Part shown: piece by piece, positions 42,334 through 52,071 of the stretch
Layout: each line of letters begins with the position of its first letter
Position numbering within the stretch: the stretch's first letter is position 1
DNA from: Brachybacterium sp036311905
GTDB lineage: Bacteria; Actinomycetota; Actinomycetes; Actinomycetales; Dermabacteraceae
DNA length: 64,000 nt
Direction of reading: 5' to 3'
NCBI RefSeq assembly: GCF_036311905.1
Contig: NZ_JAZDCH010000005.1
Span: 92,822 to 156,821, forward strand
The notes under the pieces: model-generated
Told to the model about the DNA's origin: nothing
The model's database searches: none
What the model saw: only the letters and a program-made list of their open reading frames with translations
Program-made: the position numbers and the translations under genes

Positions 42334-43464
42334 CTAGTGCTGGGCCTCGCCGAGGCGCGCTTCGGGCGTGAGCTCGGCGCGGAGACCGCCGCCGGTCGCA
42401 GCCCGGGCAAGAGCGCGCCCCAGCGCAGGTGCCTGCTTGAACAAATTGTGACCGGCCACAAAAAAGACAGAGCCTGCCTCCCACACGGCCACGCCGTCCT
42501 CACTCCACGGGAGGTCAGTCACCCAGCAGTGAAGGAAGTCGCGAGGCTCTGGGCGGAGACCGGGCAGCGCCCGTGTCACGTAGTCGCGTGCGCGTTCGTC
42601 CAGCGATCGAATCGCCGCCGGGTCGATGAAAGTTCCGTCGTCGCGGACGCCGACGGTGTCGCTGAGTCCGACCGAATAGCTGCTGTTGCCCGGTAGCGGC
42701 GTCGCGTAGACACCGACTTCGCCGAAGACGCCGCTGCTGTCCTGCAGGCACGCGACTCGTGCCGGGGCGGCGGCTTTCACGTCGAAGGTAAGCCGGACAT
42801 GTGCGGCAAGGCGAACCGGCAGCGACAGGCCGACGCTGCGGGCCAGGCGGGCGGTTTCGCGGCCGGCGCACACGACCACCTTGGAGTAGACAGCTCGGTC
42901 GGTGACACTGCGCACCTCGACCGTCCCGTCGGCGCGGGGATCGATCGAGATGACCTCACCGGTGGTGACCGCATCTGCGAGGGCACCCGTGAGTGCCGTG
43001 ATCGCGGCGCGGGTGCGGATCGCGCCGCCCGACTCGTCGAGCACCGCTGGCCCCGAGTACCCCGCGAGCAACGGCATCCGCTGGGCGACCTCGGCCGCGT
43101 CGATCTCATGCGCTTCCACGCCGCCGACCTGGTCGAGCACCCGCAGCCGCGCCAGGGCGCTGTCTCCGATCGCCAGGACACCGTCTGATGAGACCAGCTC
43201 GACGTCGAAGTGTTCGGCCCACTCATCCCACACGCCGCGGCTTTCGCGCGCGAAAGCGACGAGTCGCGGGTCGTCATGGGCATGCCGGAAGATCCGTGAC
43301 TCGCCTGCGGACTGACCCGTCCCGGGCAGACCAGCCTCGTACAAGCGCACCGGCACGCCCTGCTCCCGCAGCGCGTACGCCGTCGACAGACCGACGATCC
43401 CGCCCCCGATCACTGCTACCTCGGGTGAACGCGTCGTGGCAGCGCCGTCGTCAGTTCTTGTCAT
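42334..43464 (-). CDS. FAD-dependent oxidase, SolA/sarcosine-oxidase-like
   Basis: 376 residues, ATG preceded by GAGGA. The FAD-binding motif VAVIGGGIVGLSTAYALREQ with the ribose-binding Glu (LYEAG) opens the protein; GQSAGESRIFRHAHDDP follows as in N-methyl-tryptophan/sarcosine oxidases. The C-terminal GHNLFKQAPALGRALA lies where monomeric sarcosine oxidases carry the flavin-attachment region, but the expected Cys is absent there, so covalent FAD is doubtful. The likely reaction is oxidation of a secondary amine or amino acid with peroxide release. It is the first intact gene beyond the island. Confidence 0.82.
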   Translation of the reverse strand: MTRTDDGAATTRSPEVAVIGGGIVGLSTAYALREQGVPVRLYEAGLPGTGQSAGESRIFRHAHDDPRLVAFARESRGVWDEWAEHFDVELVSSDGVLAIGDSALARLRVLDQVGGVEAHEIDAAEVAQRMPLLAGYSGPAVLDESGGAIRTRAAITALTGALADAVTTGEVISIDPRADGTVEVRSVTDRAVYSKVVVCAGRETARLARSVGLSLPVRLAAHVRLTFDVKAAAPARVACLQDSSGVFGEVGVYATPLPGNSSYSVGLSDTVGVRDDGTFIDPAAIRSLDERARDYVTRALPGLRPEPRDFLHCWVTDLPWSEDGVAVWEAGSVFFVAGHNLFKQAPALGRALARAATGGGLRAELTPEARLGEAQH

Positions 43465-44084
43465 CGCGGTTCCTCGATCTGTTGGTGATTAGCGATAGGC
43501 CGCAAGAGAAAGGGCCGCTGCCACGACGCCGGCGGACGGTGTGAGCCCGAAGTCACTGCGCGCAACGACCCCTGCTTTCTGGGAGGGTACTCCCGGTCCG
43601 TGGTGTCAGGCGGGGAGTTTGGAGCCCAGCACGTCGAGCTTCACGATCGCCGGTGCTCCCGGTCCCCGCCCCCGCGCGACCGGCGAGCTCTCCCCGGCGC
43701 GGCGCCGACTCCTTCACCGCTTCGTGCTGCCGCGGACTGACCATCTAGGCGACCTCAGCGGCCCAAGCCCTGCCCTGTGCAGGTCAGGTGCTGCTCAGGT
43801 CCCGTACAGGGACAGGGCAGGTGGCAGGCGGGGACTCGCAGCAGCAGCGGCCCGGGACAGGACCAGATCACGACAGGATCCAGCCCGGTGGGGCTCCCGA
43901 CAGCGCGGGAAGGGGCTCGCACCGGACCGGCTCGAGGGGTGCCCTGCCGGTACACGTCCGATCGGAGACTCCCCCGCCCTCTCCCGCCGTCGCATCCTGG
44001 ATCAGGCCCGAGGACGCGCGCCGTCGGTGCTCCGTGCGGCGCCCCGCCCCGGGCGGCATCCCCACCGATCTCCAGGAGTCCCCC
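43465..44084. other. 620-base gap before the zinc alcohol dehydrogenase gene
   Basis: No gene I can support. Long open frames here are high-GC shadows. The stretch 43600-43740 on the minus strand ends in a protein-like tail (APAIVKLDVLGSKLPA then stop), possibly the relic of a lost gene. Around 43775-43830 there are CAGGTC/GACCTG-type short inverted and direct repeats. The promoter of the dehydrogenase must lie in the last ~150 bases. Confidence 0.4.
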
Positions 44085-45143
44085 TTGAAGGCAGCCGTCA
44101 TGTACGGGGCCGGCGACGTGCGCGTCGAGACCGTCCCCGATCCCTCGATCCTCCGCCCCACCGACGCCATCGTGCGCACGGTCCGCACCTGCATCTGCGG
44201 CTCGGACCTGCACCCCTACCGCGGCATGGCCGCGCAGGAGCACGGTCAGTCGATGGGTCACGAGTCCCTCGCCGTGGTGGAGGAGGTCGGCGCCTCCGTC
44301 ACCTCGGTGACGCCCGGCCAGCTCGTCGTCGTCCCCTTCGCGTTCTCGGACAACACCTGCCCCGCGTGCCGCGACGGGTTCCACACCGCCTGCCCGCACG
44401 GCGGCTTCTACGCGACCCCGGAGACCAACGGGCTGCAGGCCGAGTTCGCCCGGATCCCGCAGGCCGACGGCACGCTGGTCGCCGTCCCGGAGGTCGACCC
44501 GGCCACCGCCGACGAGTCCCTCCTCGCCTCCCTGCTCACCCTCTCCGACGTCTACCTCACCGGCTACCACGCAGCGCACATGGCGCAGGTCCGCCCCGGG
44601 CAGAGCGTGACCGTGGTGGGCGACGGCGCCGTGGGCCTCTCGGCGGTGCTCGCCGCGCGGCAGCTCGGCGCCGAGCAGATCATCCTCATGGGCCGCCACG
44701 TCACCCGCACCGACCTCGGCCGCGAGTTCGGGGCCACGGACGTCGTCGCCGAGCGCGGTGACGAGGGCGTGGCGCAGGTCCTCGAGCTCACCGGCGGCCT
44801 CGGCTCCCACGCGGTGCTCGAGGCGGTCGGTCATCTGCCCGCGTACGAGCAGTCCTACCGGGTCGCACGCACCGGCGGGGTCATCTCCCGCGTCGGCGTG
44901 CCGCAGTACGAGGACGCCGGCGTCGGCTTCGGTTCCCTCTTCGGCCGGAACCTGCGCCTCGCCGGCGGTCCCGCCCCGGTGCGCGCCTACCTCGAGGACG
45001 CGATCGCCCAGGTGCTCCGCGGCGACATCGCTCCGGGGAAGGTCTTCGACCGCACCGTGAGGCTGGACGAGGTCCCGGCCGGCTACATCGCGATGGACGA
45101 ACGGACCGCCCTGAAGGTCATGGTCGACCCGTCCGCCATCTGA
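44085..45143 (+). CDS. Zinc-dependent alcohol dehydrogenase family protein
   Basis: 352 residues from a TTG, with AGGAG seven bases upstream; ATG 44100 is the alternative. Catalytic zinc motif ICGSDLHPYRG and GHESLAVVEEVG, structural zinc region NTCPACRDGFHTACPHGG, and the Rossmann motif VTVVGDGAVGLSAVLAARQL are intact. MDR-family enzymes of this subgroup oxidise alcohols or act as formaldehyde/threonine-type dehydrogenases; the substrate is unknown. It stands alone, convergent with the LysR gene. Confidence 0.9.
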   Translation: MKAAVMYGAGDVRVETVPDPSILRPTDAIVRTVRTCICGSDLHPYRGMAAQEHGQSMGHESLAVVEEVGASVTSVTPGQLVVVPFAFSDNTCPACRDGFHTACPHGGFYATPETNGLQAEFARIPQADGTLVAVPEVDPATADESLLASLLTLSDVYLTGYHAAHMAQVRPGQSVTVVGDGAVGLSAVLAARQLGAEQIILMGRHVTRTDLGREFGATDVVAERGDEGVAQVLELTGGLGSHAVLEAVGHLPAYEQSYRVARTGGVISRVGVPQYEDAGVGFGSLFGRNLRLAGGPAPVRAYLEDAIAQVLRGDIAPGKVFDRTVRLDEVPAGYIAMDERTALKVMVDPSAI

Positions 45144-45228
45144 TCGGAGCGTCCGTCGAGCGGGCCACTCGGGGATCGGGCGGCCCGCTCGGGGTCACGG
45201 CAGGATCGACGCCGCCACGGGAGCGCTG

Positions 45229-46221
45229 TCACTGCAGGATCGGCGGCTGCGGCTCGGCCCAGTCGATGGCGTCGGCCCGCAGTGCGTCCCGCACCCGGGC
45301 GATGTCCGGATTCGCCTCCGCTCCGGCGCGCTCGACGAGGAAGAGCGTGTTCAGCGGGCCATCGCAGGGGCACTCGAGCTGCACCAGTCGCCCGGTCGCG
45401 AGATGCTCGAGGCACAGCGAGCGCGGCACCACCGCGTACCCCGCACCGCGGGCGATGGCACCGACCACGGCATGCAGGCTCGGCACCGTGAGCGCCGGGC
45501 CGATCGGCGGCTGCGCGCCGAACACCGTGCGCCAGTAGCGGCGCACCATCGGCATCTCCTCCGCATCGGCCACGAGCGGCACAGACCGCAGCGCGCTCGC
45601 GAGGGACTCGGTCCCCTGCAACCTCTCCGCCCAGGAGGGGGCGGCGACCAGCAGGTACTCCTCGTCGGTCAGCGGGTAGGAGACCAGGCCCGCGCCCCGC
45701 GGCCGACGGGTCGTGATCGCCAGGTCGTGCGTCCCCTCGCGCAGCTCGGCGAGGAGCTGCTCGGTGCCGCCCTGGGCGATCCGCACCTGCACGCCCTCCC
45801 CCACGAGCGGTGCGATCCCCGGCAGCAGCCGGGTGCACAGGAGCTCCGAGGGTGCGGCGAGGTGCACCGGCGCGGGGCGACCGCCTGCTCCGCACGCCTG
45901 CTGGTCGAGGCCCGAGAGGGCGTCCAGCGGCTCGGCCACGCGCGCCGCGAGGCCATGGGCGGCACGGGTCGGTTCCACTCCCCGCGGCCGACGCTCGAAC
46001 AGCTCGTGGCCCATCTGCGTCTCGAGGGAGCGGATCTGTGCGGTCACCGTCGGCTGGGAGAGCCCCAGCTGCGGCGCGGCCGCGGTGAACGAGCCGCTGC
46101 GATAGACCGCGAGGAAGGTGCGCAGCAGGTTGAGGTCCCCTGCGGGCAGTTTTCGCGCACCGGGATCGGAATCCCCGGCGGTCGGGCGGGGAGGTCGACG
46201 GGTGCTCGGTGTGGCGGACAT
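45229..46221 (-). CDS. LysR-family transcriptional regulator
   Basis: 330 residues. The N-terminal helix-turn-helix is clear: LLRTFLAVYRSGSFTAAAPQ then LGLSQPTVTAQIRSLE, with ELFERRPRG at its end, followed by the effector-binding domain. TAGGAT precedes ATG 46221 at leaderless spacing. It diverges from the Old Yellow Enzyme gene over a 167-base region and most likely controls it in response to the electrophile or its own substrate. Confidence 0.92.
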   Translation of the reverse strand: MSATPSTRRPPRPTAGDSDPGARKLPAGDLNLLRTFLAVYRSGSFTAAAPQLGLSQPTVTAQIRSLETQMGHELFERRPRGVEPTRAAHGLAARVAEPLDALSGLDQQACGAGGRPAPVHLAAPSELLCTRLLPGIAPLVGEGVQVRIAQGGTEQLLAELREGTHDLAITTRRPRGAGLVSYPLTDEEYLLVAAPSWAERLQGTESLASALRSVPLVADAEEMPMVRRYWRTVFGAQPPIGPALTVPSLHAVVGAIARGAGYAVVPRSLCLEHLATGRLVQLECPCDGPLNTLFLVERAGAEANPDIARVRDALRADAIDWAEPQPPILQ

Positions 46222-46388
46222 GCCGGCGATCCTACCGGTGACGCACCGCCGAGCCATCACGTGATCGATACCCGCCATCGGTCCCGCTATTGGTCAGCCG
46301 ATGCCGCGCGGGTCTAGCGTGTCCTCGACACACCGGCGTGGGGGCTCCGCCGGGGGTCCCCGTGCGCGACCGTTCCGGAAGGACCCCC

Positions 46389-47468
46389 ATGACCCGCACC
46401 CTGTTCACCCCGATCCGCCTGCGAGACCTCGAGATCCGCAACCGGCTGTGGGTGCCGCCGATGTGCCAGTACTCCGCGCTCGGCCTCGACGGGCGAGCCA
46501 CCTCCTGGCACCTGATGCACTACGGCGCCCTGGCCCGGGGCGGCGCCGGTGCGATCATCGTCGAGGCCACCGGCGTGGTCCCCGAGGGACGCATCTCCCC
46601 CACCGACCTGGGGCTCTGGGACGACGCACAGCGCGATGCCCTCGTGCCGATCGTCGAGCTCGCGCACGCGCAGGGTGCCGCGATCGGCATCCAGCTCGCC
46701 CACGCCGGCCGCAAGGCCTCCACCCACCCCGAGTGGGGCACCGACGGCAGCGGCAGCCTCCGCGCCGACGAGGGCGGCTGGCAGACCGTCGGACCCTCCG
46801 CGATTCCCTTCCCCGGCCTCGGCGCGCCCGTCGCGCTCGACGCCGACGGGATCGACCAGGTCGTGGAGGCCTTCGCCGCCGCGGCGCGCCGCGCCGTCGA
46901 GGCCGGCATGGACCTCGTCGAGATCCACGCCGCCCACGGCTACCTGCTGCACGAGTTCCTCTCGCCGCTGAGCAACCAGCGCACCGATGAGTACGGCGGC
47001 TCCCTCGAGAACCGAGCGCGGCTGCTGCTGCGGGTGGTCGACGCGGCCCGCGCCGTGATCCCCGCGGGGATGCCGCTGCTGGTCCGGCTCTCGGCCACCG
47101 AGTGGGTCGACGGCGGCTTCGACCTCGAGGAGACCGGACAGATGGGCCGCTGGTTGGGCGAGCACGGCGTCGACCTGCTGGACATCTCCACCGGGGGGAA
47201 CATCACCCCCGCCCCGATCCCGGTCGGCCCCGGCTACCAGACGCCCGCCGCGACCTCGGTGCGCGCCGCCTCCGGGCTGCCCGTCGGCGCCGTGGGCATG
47301 ATCGACGAGCCCTTCCAGGCCGAGCAGATCCTCGCCACCGGCCTCGCCGATGTGGTCCTCGTGGGCCGAGCGCTGCTGCGGGATGCGAACCTGCCGCTGC
47401 ACGCCGCACGCGCCCTGCGCGTCGATGACCCGTACATCCCCGCGCAGTACCGCCGCGCCCACCGCTGA
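46389..47468 (+). CDS. NADH:flavin oxidoreductase, Old Yellow Enzyme (YqjM/NamA-like)
   Basis: 359 residues, ATG preceded by GGAAGGA. FMN TIM barrel with the YqjM-type N-terminus WVPPMCQYSALGLDG (the Cys tunes the flavin), HYGALARGGAGAIIVEATGV, IQLAHAGRKAS with the substrate-binding His, and HAAHGYLLHEFLSPLSNQR with the second. It reduces activated C=C bonds of enones or other electrophiles with NAD(P)H. Regulated by the divergent LysR protein by inference. Confidence 0.93.
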   Translation: MTRTLFTPIRLRDLEIRNRLWVPPMCQYSALGLDGRATSWHLMHYGALARGGAGAIIVEATGVVPEGRISPTDLGLWDDAQRDALVPIVELAHAQGAAIGIQLAHAGRKASTHPEWGTDGSGSLRADEGGWQTVGPSAIPFPGLGAPVALDADGIDQVVEAFAAAARRAVEAGMDLVEIHAAHGYLLHEFLSPLSNQRTDEYGGSLENRARLLLRVVDAARAVIPAGMPLLVRLSATEWVDGGFDLEETGQMGRWLGEHGVDLLDISTGGNITPAPIPVGPGYQTPAATSVRAASGLPVGAVGMIDEPFQAEQILATGLADVVLVGRALLRDANLPLHAARALRVDDPYIPAQYRRAHR

Positions 47469-47494
47469 GCCGGTCCGCGCCCTGTCCCTCACAG

Positions 47495-47549
47495 GGATGT
47501 CAGCGGCCACAGACCTGCCATATGCAGGCCTGGTGCCGCTGACGTCCCC
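47495..47549. terminator. Long near-perfect inverted repeat downstream of the Old Yellow Enzyme gene
   Basis: Two 25-base arms (47495-47519 and 47525-47549) match at 21 positions around the loop CATAT; CTGTCC/GGACAG further out extend the symmetry. It starts 27 bases after the stop. A terminator is the simplest reading; a protein-binding palindrome or a degenerate mobile hairpin is possible. Confidence 0.65.
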
Positions 47550-47735
47550 GTTCATGGACAGCACCGACGGTGAGGGCGGGCGAGGTGGGGCGAGGTGGAC
47601 GGGGGCGGGCGAAGGGAAGAGCAGGCGGGCGGAGGGAGCCGGGTGACGATGGCGAGACGTGACCTGCGCGGCATCCCGGCGATCCGGGCACGGGCGCTCC
47701 CCCGCCGCTCTGCCCCGCGCTCCTAGACTCCCGCC

Positions 47736-48617
47736 ATGAGCATCGCCCTCTCCGACACCTCGACCACCGCCGCGCACCGCTACGTGATGACCTTCGTGTG
47801 CGAGGACCGTCCCGGCATCGTCCATGCGATCACCGGTGCGATCGTCGCCGTGGACGGGAACATCGCCGAGAGCCGACAGTTCGAGAGCGGCGACTCCCAC
47901 CGCTTCTACATGCGCGTCGAGATCGTCACCGCCGCCTCCCTCGAGGAGGTGCGCACCGCGCTCGCCGAGGTGATCGACCGCTTCGGCCTGGAGGCGACGA
48001 TCGACCGCGTCGGCCGACCGCTGCGGACCCTGATCCTCACCTCCACGGCCACGCACTGCGTCAACGACCTGCTCTACCAGGCCTCCACCGGGAACCTGGC
48101 GATCGAGGTGCCGCTGGTGCTCGGCAATCACGAGACCCCCGCCCGCTTCGCCGAGTTCCACGGGGTGCCCTTCGAGCACCGCCCCGTCACCTCGGCCGAG
48201 GAGAAGGCCGCCTTCGAGGACCGGGTGCGGGAGGCGATCGTCGAGCACGACGTGGAGCTGGTGGTCCTCGCCCGCTACATGCAGATCCTCTCCCCCGAGC
48301 TGTGCGCGGACCTCGCGGGGCGGTGCATCAACATCCACCACTCGTTCCTGCCGGGATTCAAGGGCGCGAACCCGTACCGCCAGGCGTATGCCCGCGGGGT
48401 GAAGCAGATCGGGGCGACCGCGCACTTCGTGACCACCGACCTCGATGAGGGCCCGATCATCGAGCAGGAGGTCATCCGCGTGGACCACACCCGCTCGCCG
48501 CGCGAGCTGATGGCGCTCGGCCAGGACACCGAGGTGCGCACCCTCCGCCAGGCGGTGGGCCTGTTCGCCCAGTCGCGGGTGCTCCTGGACGGCAGCCGGA
48601 CGATCGTCTTCCGCTGA
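47736..48617 (+). CDS. purU: Formyltetrahydrofolate deformylase
   Basis: 293 residues. N-terminal ACT domain (VMTFVCEDRPGIVHAITGAI) and C-terminal formyltransferase-like hydrolase domain with INIHHSFLPGFKGANPYRQA and the catalytic Asp in TTDLDEGPII. It hydrolyses 10-formyl-THF to THF and formate, balancing one-carbon pools. TAGACT lies seven bases before the ATG, so the transcript is probably leaderless. No other folate gene is adjacent. Confidence 0.95.
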   Translation: MSIALSDTSTTAAHRYVMTFVCEDRPGIVHAITGAIVAVDGNIAESRQFESGDSHRFYMRVEIVTAASLEEVRTALAEVIDRFGLEATIDRVGRPLRTLILTSTATHCVNDLLYQASTGNLAIEVPLVLGNHETPARFAEFHGVPFEHRPVTSAEEKAAFEDRVREAIVEHDVELVVLARYMQILSPELCADLAGRCINIHHSFLPGFKGANPYRQAYARGVKQIGATAHFVTTDLDEGPIIEQEVIRVDHTRSPRELMALGQDTEVRTLRQAVGLFAQSRVLLDGSRTIVFR

Positions 48618-48698
48618 AGAGACCGGCGAGCCGCATCGACCTCTGACGGCGTCGGCCGGGGGGCGACCGACGGCGCCAGCCGCGCCCCGCGGCGAGCC

Positions 48699-49601
48699 TC
48701 AGCCCTTGACGCCGCCGGCGGCGGCGAAGCCCTGGCCCAGGTTCCGTCCGAGGAACAGGTACAGCGCCACCACGGGCACCGAGTAGAAGATCGAGAAGGC
48801 CGCGAGCTGGCCGTACGCCACCTGCCCGTACTGGGAGGAGAAGGTGTACAGCGTCACCGCGGCCGGCAGGTTCTCGGGGCTCAGCAGCAACATGAAGGGC
48901 ACGAAGAAGTTCCCCCACATGCTCACGAAGGTGAAGATCGTGGCGACGGCGAGGCCCGAGCGCATCAGCGGCAGCACGATCGAGAAGAGGGTGCGGTACA
49001 CACCGGCGCCCTCGGTCCAGGCGGATTCCTCGATCTCCAGCGGCACGCCGTCCATGAACCCCTTGGTGAGGAAGATGGCGTACGGCAGCGAGCTCGCGCC
49101 GAGGAACAGGATCGCCCCGCCCATCGAGTCGATGAGATTGACCTGCACGAACATCGAGTAGACCGGGATCATGATGGCCGTGATCGGCAGACCGGTGGAG
49201 AAGATGATCGTCAGCAGCAGCGGCCGCTTGGCGCGGAACCGGTAGCGGCTGAGCGGGTAGGCGCAGAGCACGGCGCTGAGCATCGTCACGATCGTCGCCC
49301 CGCCGCACAGCACCAGGGAGTTCCACAGGGGTCGGAAGGTGGTCTCGGTATTCCAGATCGCGGCGTAGTTCTCGAGGCTGAAGCGCTCCGGCCAGGACAC
49401 CGACAGCGAGGCCTCGGTGTCGAAGGAGGCCAGCACCACCCACAGCAACGGGATCAGGAAGGCGACGCCGATCAGCACCATCGCGAGGCTGCTGGCCAGG
49501 GAGGCGCCGGCGGCGCGGCTGGGGCGACCGGGACGGGTGCGCGGGGCCGACGACGGGGACGTGCCGGACTCGGCCGGCGGTCGAACCTGGGTGGTGGTCA
49601 T
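48699..49601 (-). CDS. Carbohydrate ABC transporter permease, MalG/UgpE-like
   Basis: 300 residues. A ~35-residue polar N-terminus, then six membrane segments; EAA loop EIEESAWTEGAGVYRTLFSI. It is the last gene of a second three-gene sugar importer (binding protein, MalF-like, MalG-like). The ATG overlaps the upstream stop (ATGA). No ATPase gene is present. Confidence 0.92.
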   Translation of the reverse strand: MTTTQVRPPAESGTSPSSAPRTRPGRPSRAAGASLASSLAMVLIGVAFLIPLLWVVLASFDTEASLSVSWPERFSLENYAAIWNTETTFRPLWNSLVLCGGATIVTMLSAVLCAYPLSRYRFRAKRPLLLTIIFSTGLPITAIMIPVYSMFVQVNLIDSMGGAILFLGASSLPYAIFLTKGFMDGVPLEIEESAWTEGAGVYRTLFSIVLPLMRSGLAVATIFTFVSMWGNFFVPFMLLLSPENLPAAVTLYTFSSQYGQVAYGQLAAFSIFYSVPVVALYLFLGRNLGQGFAAAGGVKG

Positions 49602-50548
49602 CGCTTGTCCTCCTCCGGCAGCAGGCGCAGATAGATGAGCGAGGCCGCCGCCCCGATCAGCAGGAGCAGCAGGGCCACGGCCGTGCCGTAGCCGAGCTGC
49701 CCGTAGGAGAACGCCTGCTCGTACATGTACAGCGGCAGGGTCTGGCTCTGCCGGGCGGGGCCGCCGCCGGTCATGATGAAGATCAGGCCGAAGACCGAGA
49801 GGGTCTGCAGCGTGGTCAGCATCAGGTTGGTCGCGATCGCGGGCCGCAGCAGCGGCAGCGTGACCGAGACGAAGCGCCGGACAGGGCCGGCGCCGTCGAG
49901 CGCCGCGGACTCGTAGACGTCCCCCGGGACCGAGCTCAGCGCCGCCGAGTACACCAGCATCGAGAACGCGGCGCCGCGCCAGATGTTGGCGAAGGAGACC
50001 GCGATGATCGGCGCGCTGAACAGGAGGTCCTGGGCGGGCAGACCGATCGTGGCGAGCAGGGCGTTGAGGCTCCCCGCGTCGGCGAAGAAGGTGTACAGCA
50101 GGTACCCGGCGACCACCTCGGGAAGGATCCACGCGGCGATCACGATCGAGGTGACCGCGAAGGTGATCACGCGGTTCGCCCGCTCGATGAGCAGAGCGAG
50201 GATCATGCCCAGCACGTTCTGCCCGATCACCGCGGAGATGATCGTGAACAGCAGGGTCAGCACGACGGAGTTCCAGAAGTCGCCGTCGGTGAGGGCGTCG
50301 GTGAAGTTGGCGACGCCGACGAAGCTCGTGTCCGAGGCGCCCTCGCCGCGGATGGCGCTGTCGGTGAAGGCGAGGTAGAGGGAGTAGAGGATCGGCCCCA
50401 GCAGGAACAGGAGCATCAGCAGTGCGGCGGGGAGCATCGGCACGGCACGCGCGGCGGTCAGTCGATCACCGAGACGCGTCCGACGGGTGGGCCGTTCCGC
50501 GGCCCGGGCGTCCGGACGGCTCCCGGTGGTGGTGGCGGTGGTGCTCAT
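49598..50548 (-). CDS. Carbohydrate ABC transporter permease, MalF/UgpA-like
   Basis: 316 residues. Thr/Arg-rich cytoplasmic N-terminus, six membrane segments from about residue 36, EAA loop DVYESAALDGAGPVRRFVSV. Starts in a TGATG overlap with the binding-protein gene. The frame is open far upstream, but that is the shadow of the binding protein. Confidence 0.92.
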   Translation of the reverse strand: MSTTATTTGSRPDARAAERPTRRTRLGDRLTAARAVPMLPAALLMLLFLLGPILYSLYLAFTDSAIRGEGASDTSFVGVANFTDALTDGDFWNSVVLTLLFTIISAVIGQNVLGMILALLIERANRVITFAVTSIVIAAWILPEVVAGYLLYTFFADAGSLNALLATIGLPAQDLLFSAPIIAVSFANIWRGAAFSMLVYSAALSSVPGDVYESAALDGAGPVRRFVSVTLPLLRPAIATNLMLTTLQTLSVFGLIFIMTGGGPARQSQTLPLYMYEQAFSYGQLGYGTAVALLLLLIGAAASLIYLRLLPEEDKR

Positions 50549-51990
50549 CAGCTCTCCTCCTGCACGTTCTCGGCGCCGACGATGTCCCGCACGGTGGCGT
50601 CGTAGGCGGCCTGCGCCGCCTCCGGGGTCGCGCCGGTGAGGACCGCCTCCATCGCCTCCTGGATCGCGGAGGACACCTCCGGGTAGGCCGGGAGGGCGGG
50701 ACGGTAGTAGGACGTCTCGAGCAGCGCGGTGAAGTACTCGACGGCAGGCGAGTAGGAGAGGTACTCCTCGACCGCGGCGACGTCCTCGCGCACGGTGATG
50801 TGGTTGTCCGCGATCGCGTAGTCGACCAGGGTCTCGGTCGAGACCAGGGTGGTCAGGAAGGAGAACGCGAGCTCCCGATCGGTGACGTGCTCGGGGATCG
50901 ACAGCCCCCAGCCGCCCGCGAGGGTGACCGTGCCGGTGCCGCCGCCGTCCTGGGTGGGCATGTCGGCCAGGCCCACCTCGTCGGGCCAGGTCGGCCAGGG
51001 GCGTCCTGCCGTCTCCGTCCAGTTCTGCGAGATCCAGGAGCCGTCCATCAGCATCCCGAGCTTCCCGTCGGGCAGCAGCGAGGTGTAGATCTGCTCGGAG
51101 ATGTTGGGGTCCAGCAGCTGGCCGAGCGGGAGGGTCAGCTCCTCGTCGATCAGCGTGCGCAGGAAGCCGAGGGCGTCGCGGAAGCCCGCGGAGCCCAGCA
51201 CCCACTTCGCGGAGTCCGCGTCATACAGGCCGGTGCCGTCCCCGGTGCCGTAGAGCAGCATCTCGAAGCCCTGCATCGATGCCTTCTCTCCCTGCGGGGT
51301 GCCGGCGAAGAGGAAGAACGGGGTCGCCTCGGAATCGGACTCCTTGATGGCCCGGGCGGCGTCGAGGATCTCGTCCCAACTGGTGGGCTGCCAGTCCGCG
51401 GGCAGTCCGGCCTGCTCGAGCACGCCGCGATGGAACCAGATCGCCCGGGTGTCGGTGGTGATCGGCACGCCATACACCTCGCCGTCCTCGCCCGTGACGG
51501 CCTCCTTGGAGGCGTCGGCGATGTCGCCCCAGTGCTCCCAACCCTCGACGAGATCGGTGATGGGCTGGAGATAGCCCGCCCCGACGTCGCTGAGCAGGAT
51601 GAAGGAGTCCTCGTAGACGAGGTCGGGGCTGGTCCGCGGAGAGCTCATGAGCAGCTCGTTCTTGGTGAAGTAGTCGTTCTCCGCGGCGACGATCGGCACC
51701 AGGTCGACGACCAGCTCCGGGTTCTGCGCGGAGAACTGCTGGGCGGCCCGGGTGATCCACTCCTGCTTGATCGTGTTCGAGCCGAACTGCTGGAACGCGA
51801 TGCGGATGGTGCCGGGGTCGCGGCTACCGCCGCTGCAGCCCGCGAGCGCGCTGAGCGGGAGCAGGGCGGCCGCTCCCGCGGTGAAGCGCAGGAAGGTGCG
51901 GCGATCCGCGCCGGGCCGGATGGTCGGTGCTGGGGGCACGAAGTCCTCCTCGTCGAGTCTCTCGGCCCTCGACGGTAACGGATCGGTCAC
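50548..51990 (-). CDS. Sugar ABC transporter substrate-binding lipoprotein (family 1)
   Basis: 480 residues from a GTG. A Tat pair (ADRRTFLRFTAG, Arg30-Arg31) and lipobox LAGC (Cys52) anchor it outside. The mature protein begins TIRIAFQQFGSNTIKQEW and shows the family-1 core with a conserved GKLGMLMDGSWISQNW. First gene of the operon. The sugar is unknown and no glycosidase or regulator is adjacent. Confidence 0.92.
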   Translation of the reverse strand: MTDPLPSRAERLDEEDFVPPAPTIRPGADRRTFLRFTAGAAALLPLSALAGCSGGSRDPGTIRIAFQQFGSNTIKQEWITRAAQQFSAQNPELVVDLVPIVAAENDYFTKNELLMSSPRTSPDLVYEDSFILLSDVGAGYLQPITDLVEGWEHWGDIADASKEAVTGEDGEVYGVPITTDTRAIWFHRGVLEQAGLPADWQPTSWDEILDAARAIKESDSEATPFFLFAGTPQGEKASMQGFEMLLYGTGDGTGLYDADSAKWVLGSAGFRDALGFLRTLIDEELTLPLGQLLDPNISEQIYTSLLPDGKLGMLMDGSWISQNWTETAGRPWPTWPDEVGLADMPTQDGGGTGTVTLAGGWGLSIPEHVTDRELAFSFLTTLVSTETLVDYAIADNHITVREDVAAVEEYLSYSPAVEYFTALLETSYYRPALPAYPEVSSAIQEAMEAVLTGATPEAAQAAYDATVRDIVGAENVQEES

Positions 51991-52071
51991 GTGTCCGACG
52001 AACCGGGTGTCCGGCCCGGCGTGCCGCAGGAGCGTCCGACCGACTGCCGCACCCTCGCCCCGGAGCGACCG

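Noticed and set aside
43541..44761. 406-residue plus-strand protein before and across the alcohol dehydrogenase gene
   Set aside because: Arg/Pro-rich shadow frame overlapping the zinc dehydrogenase in a different frame.
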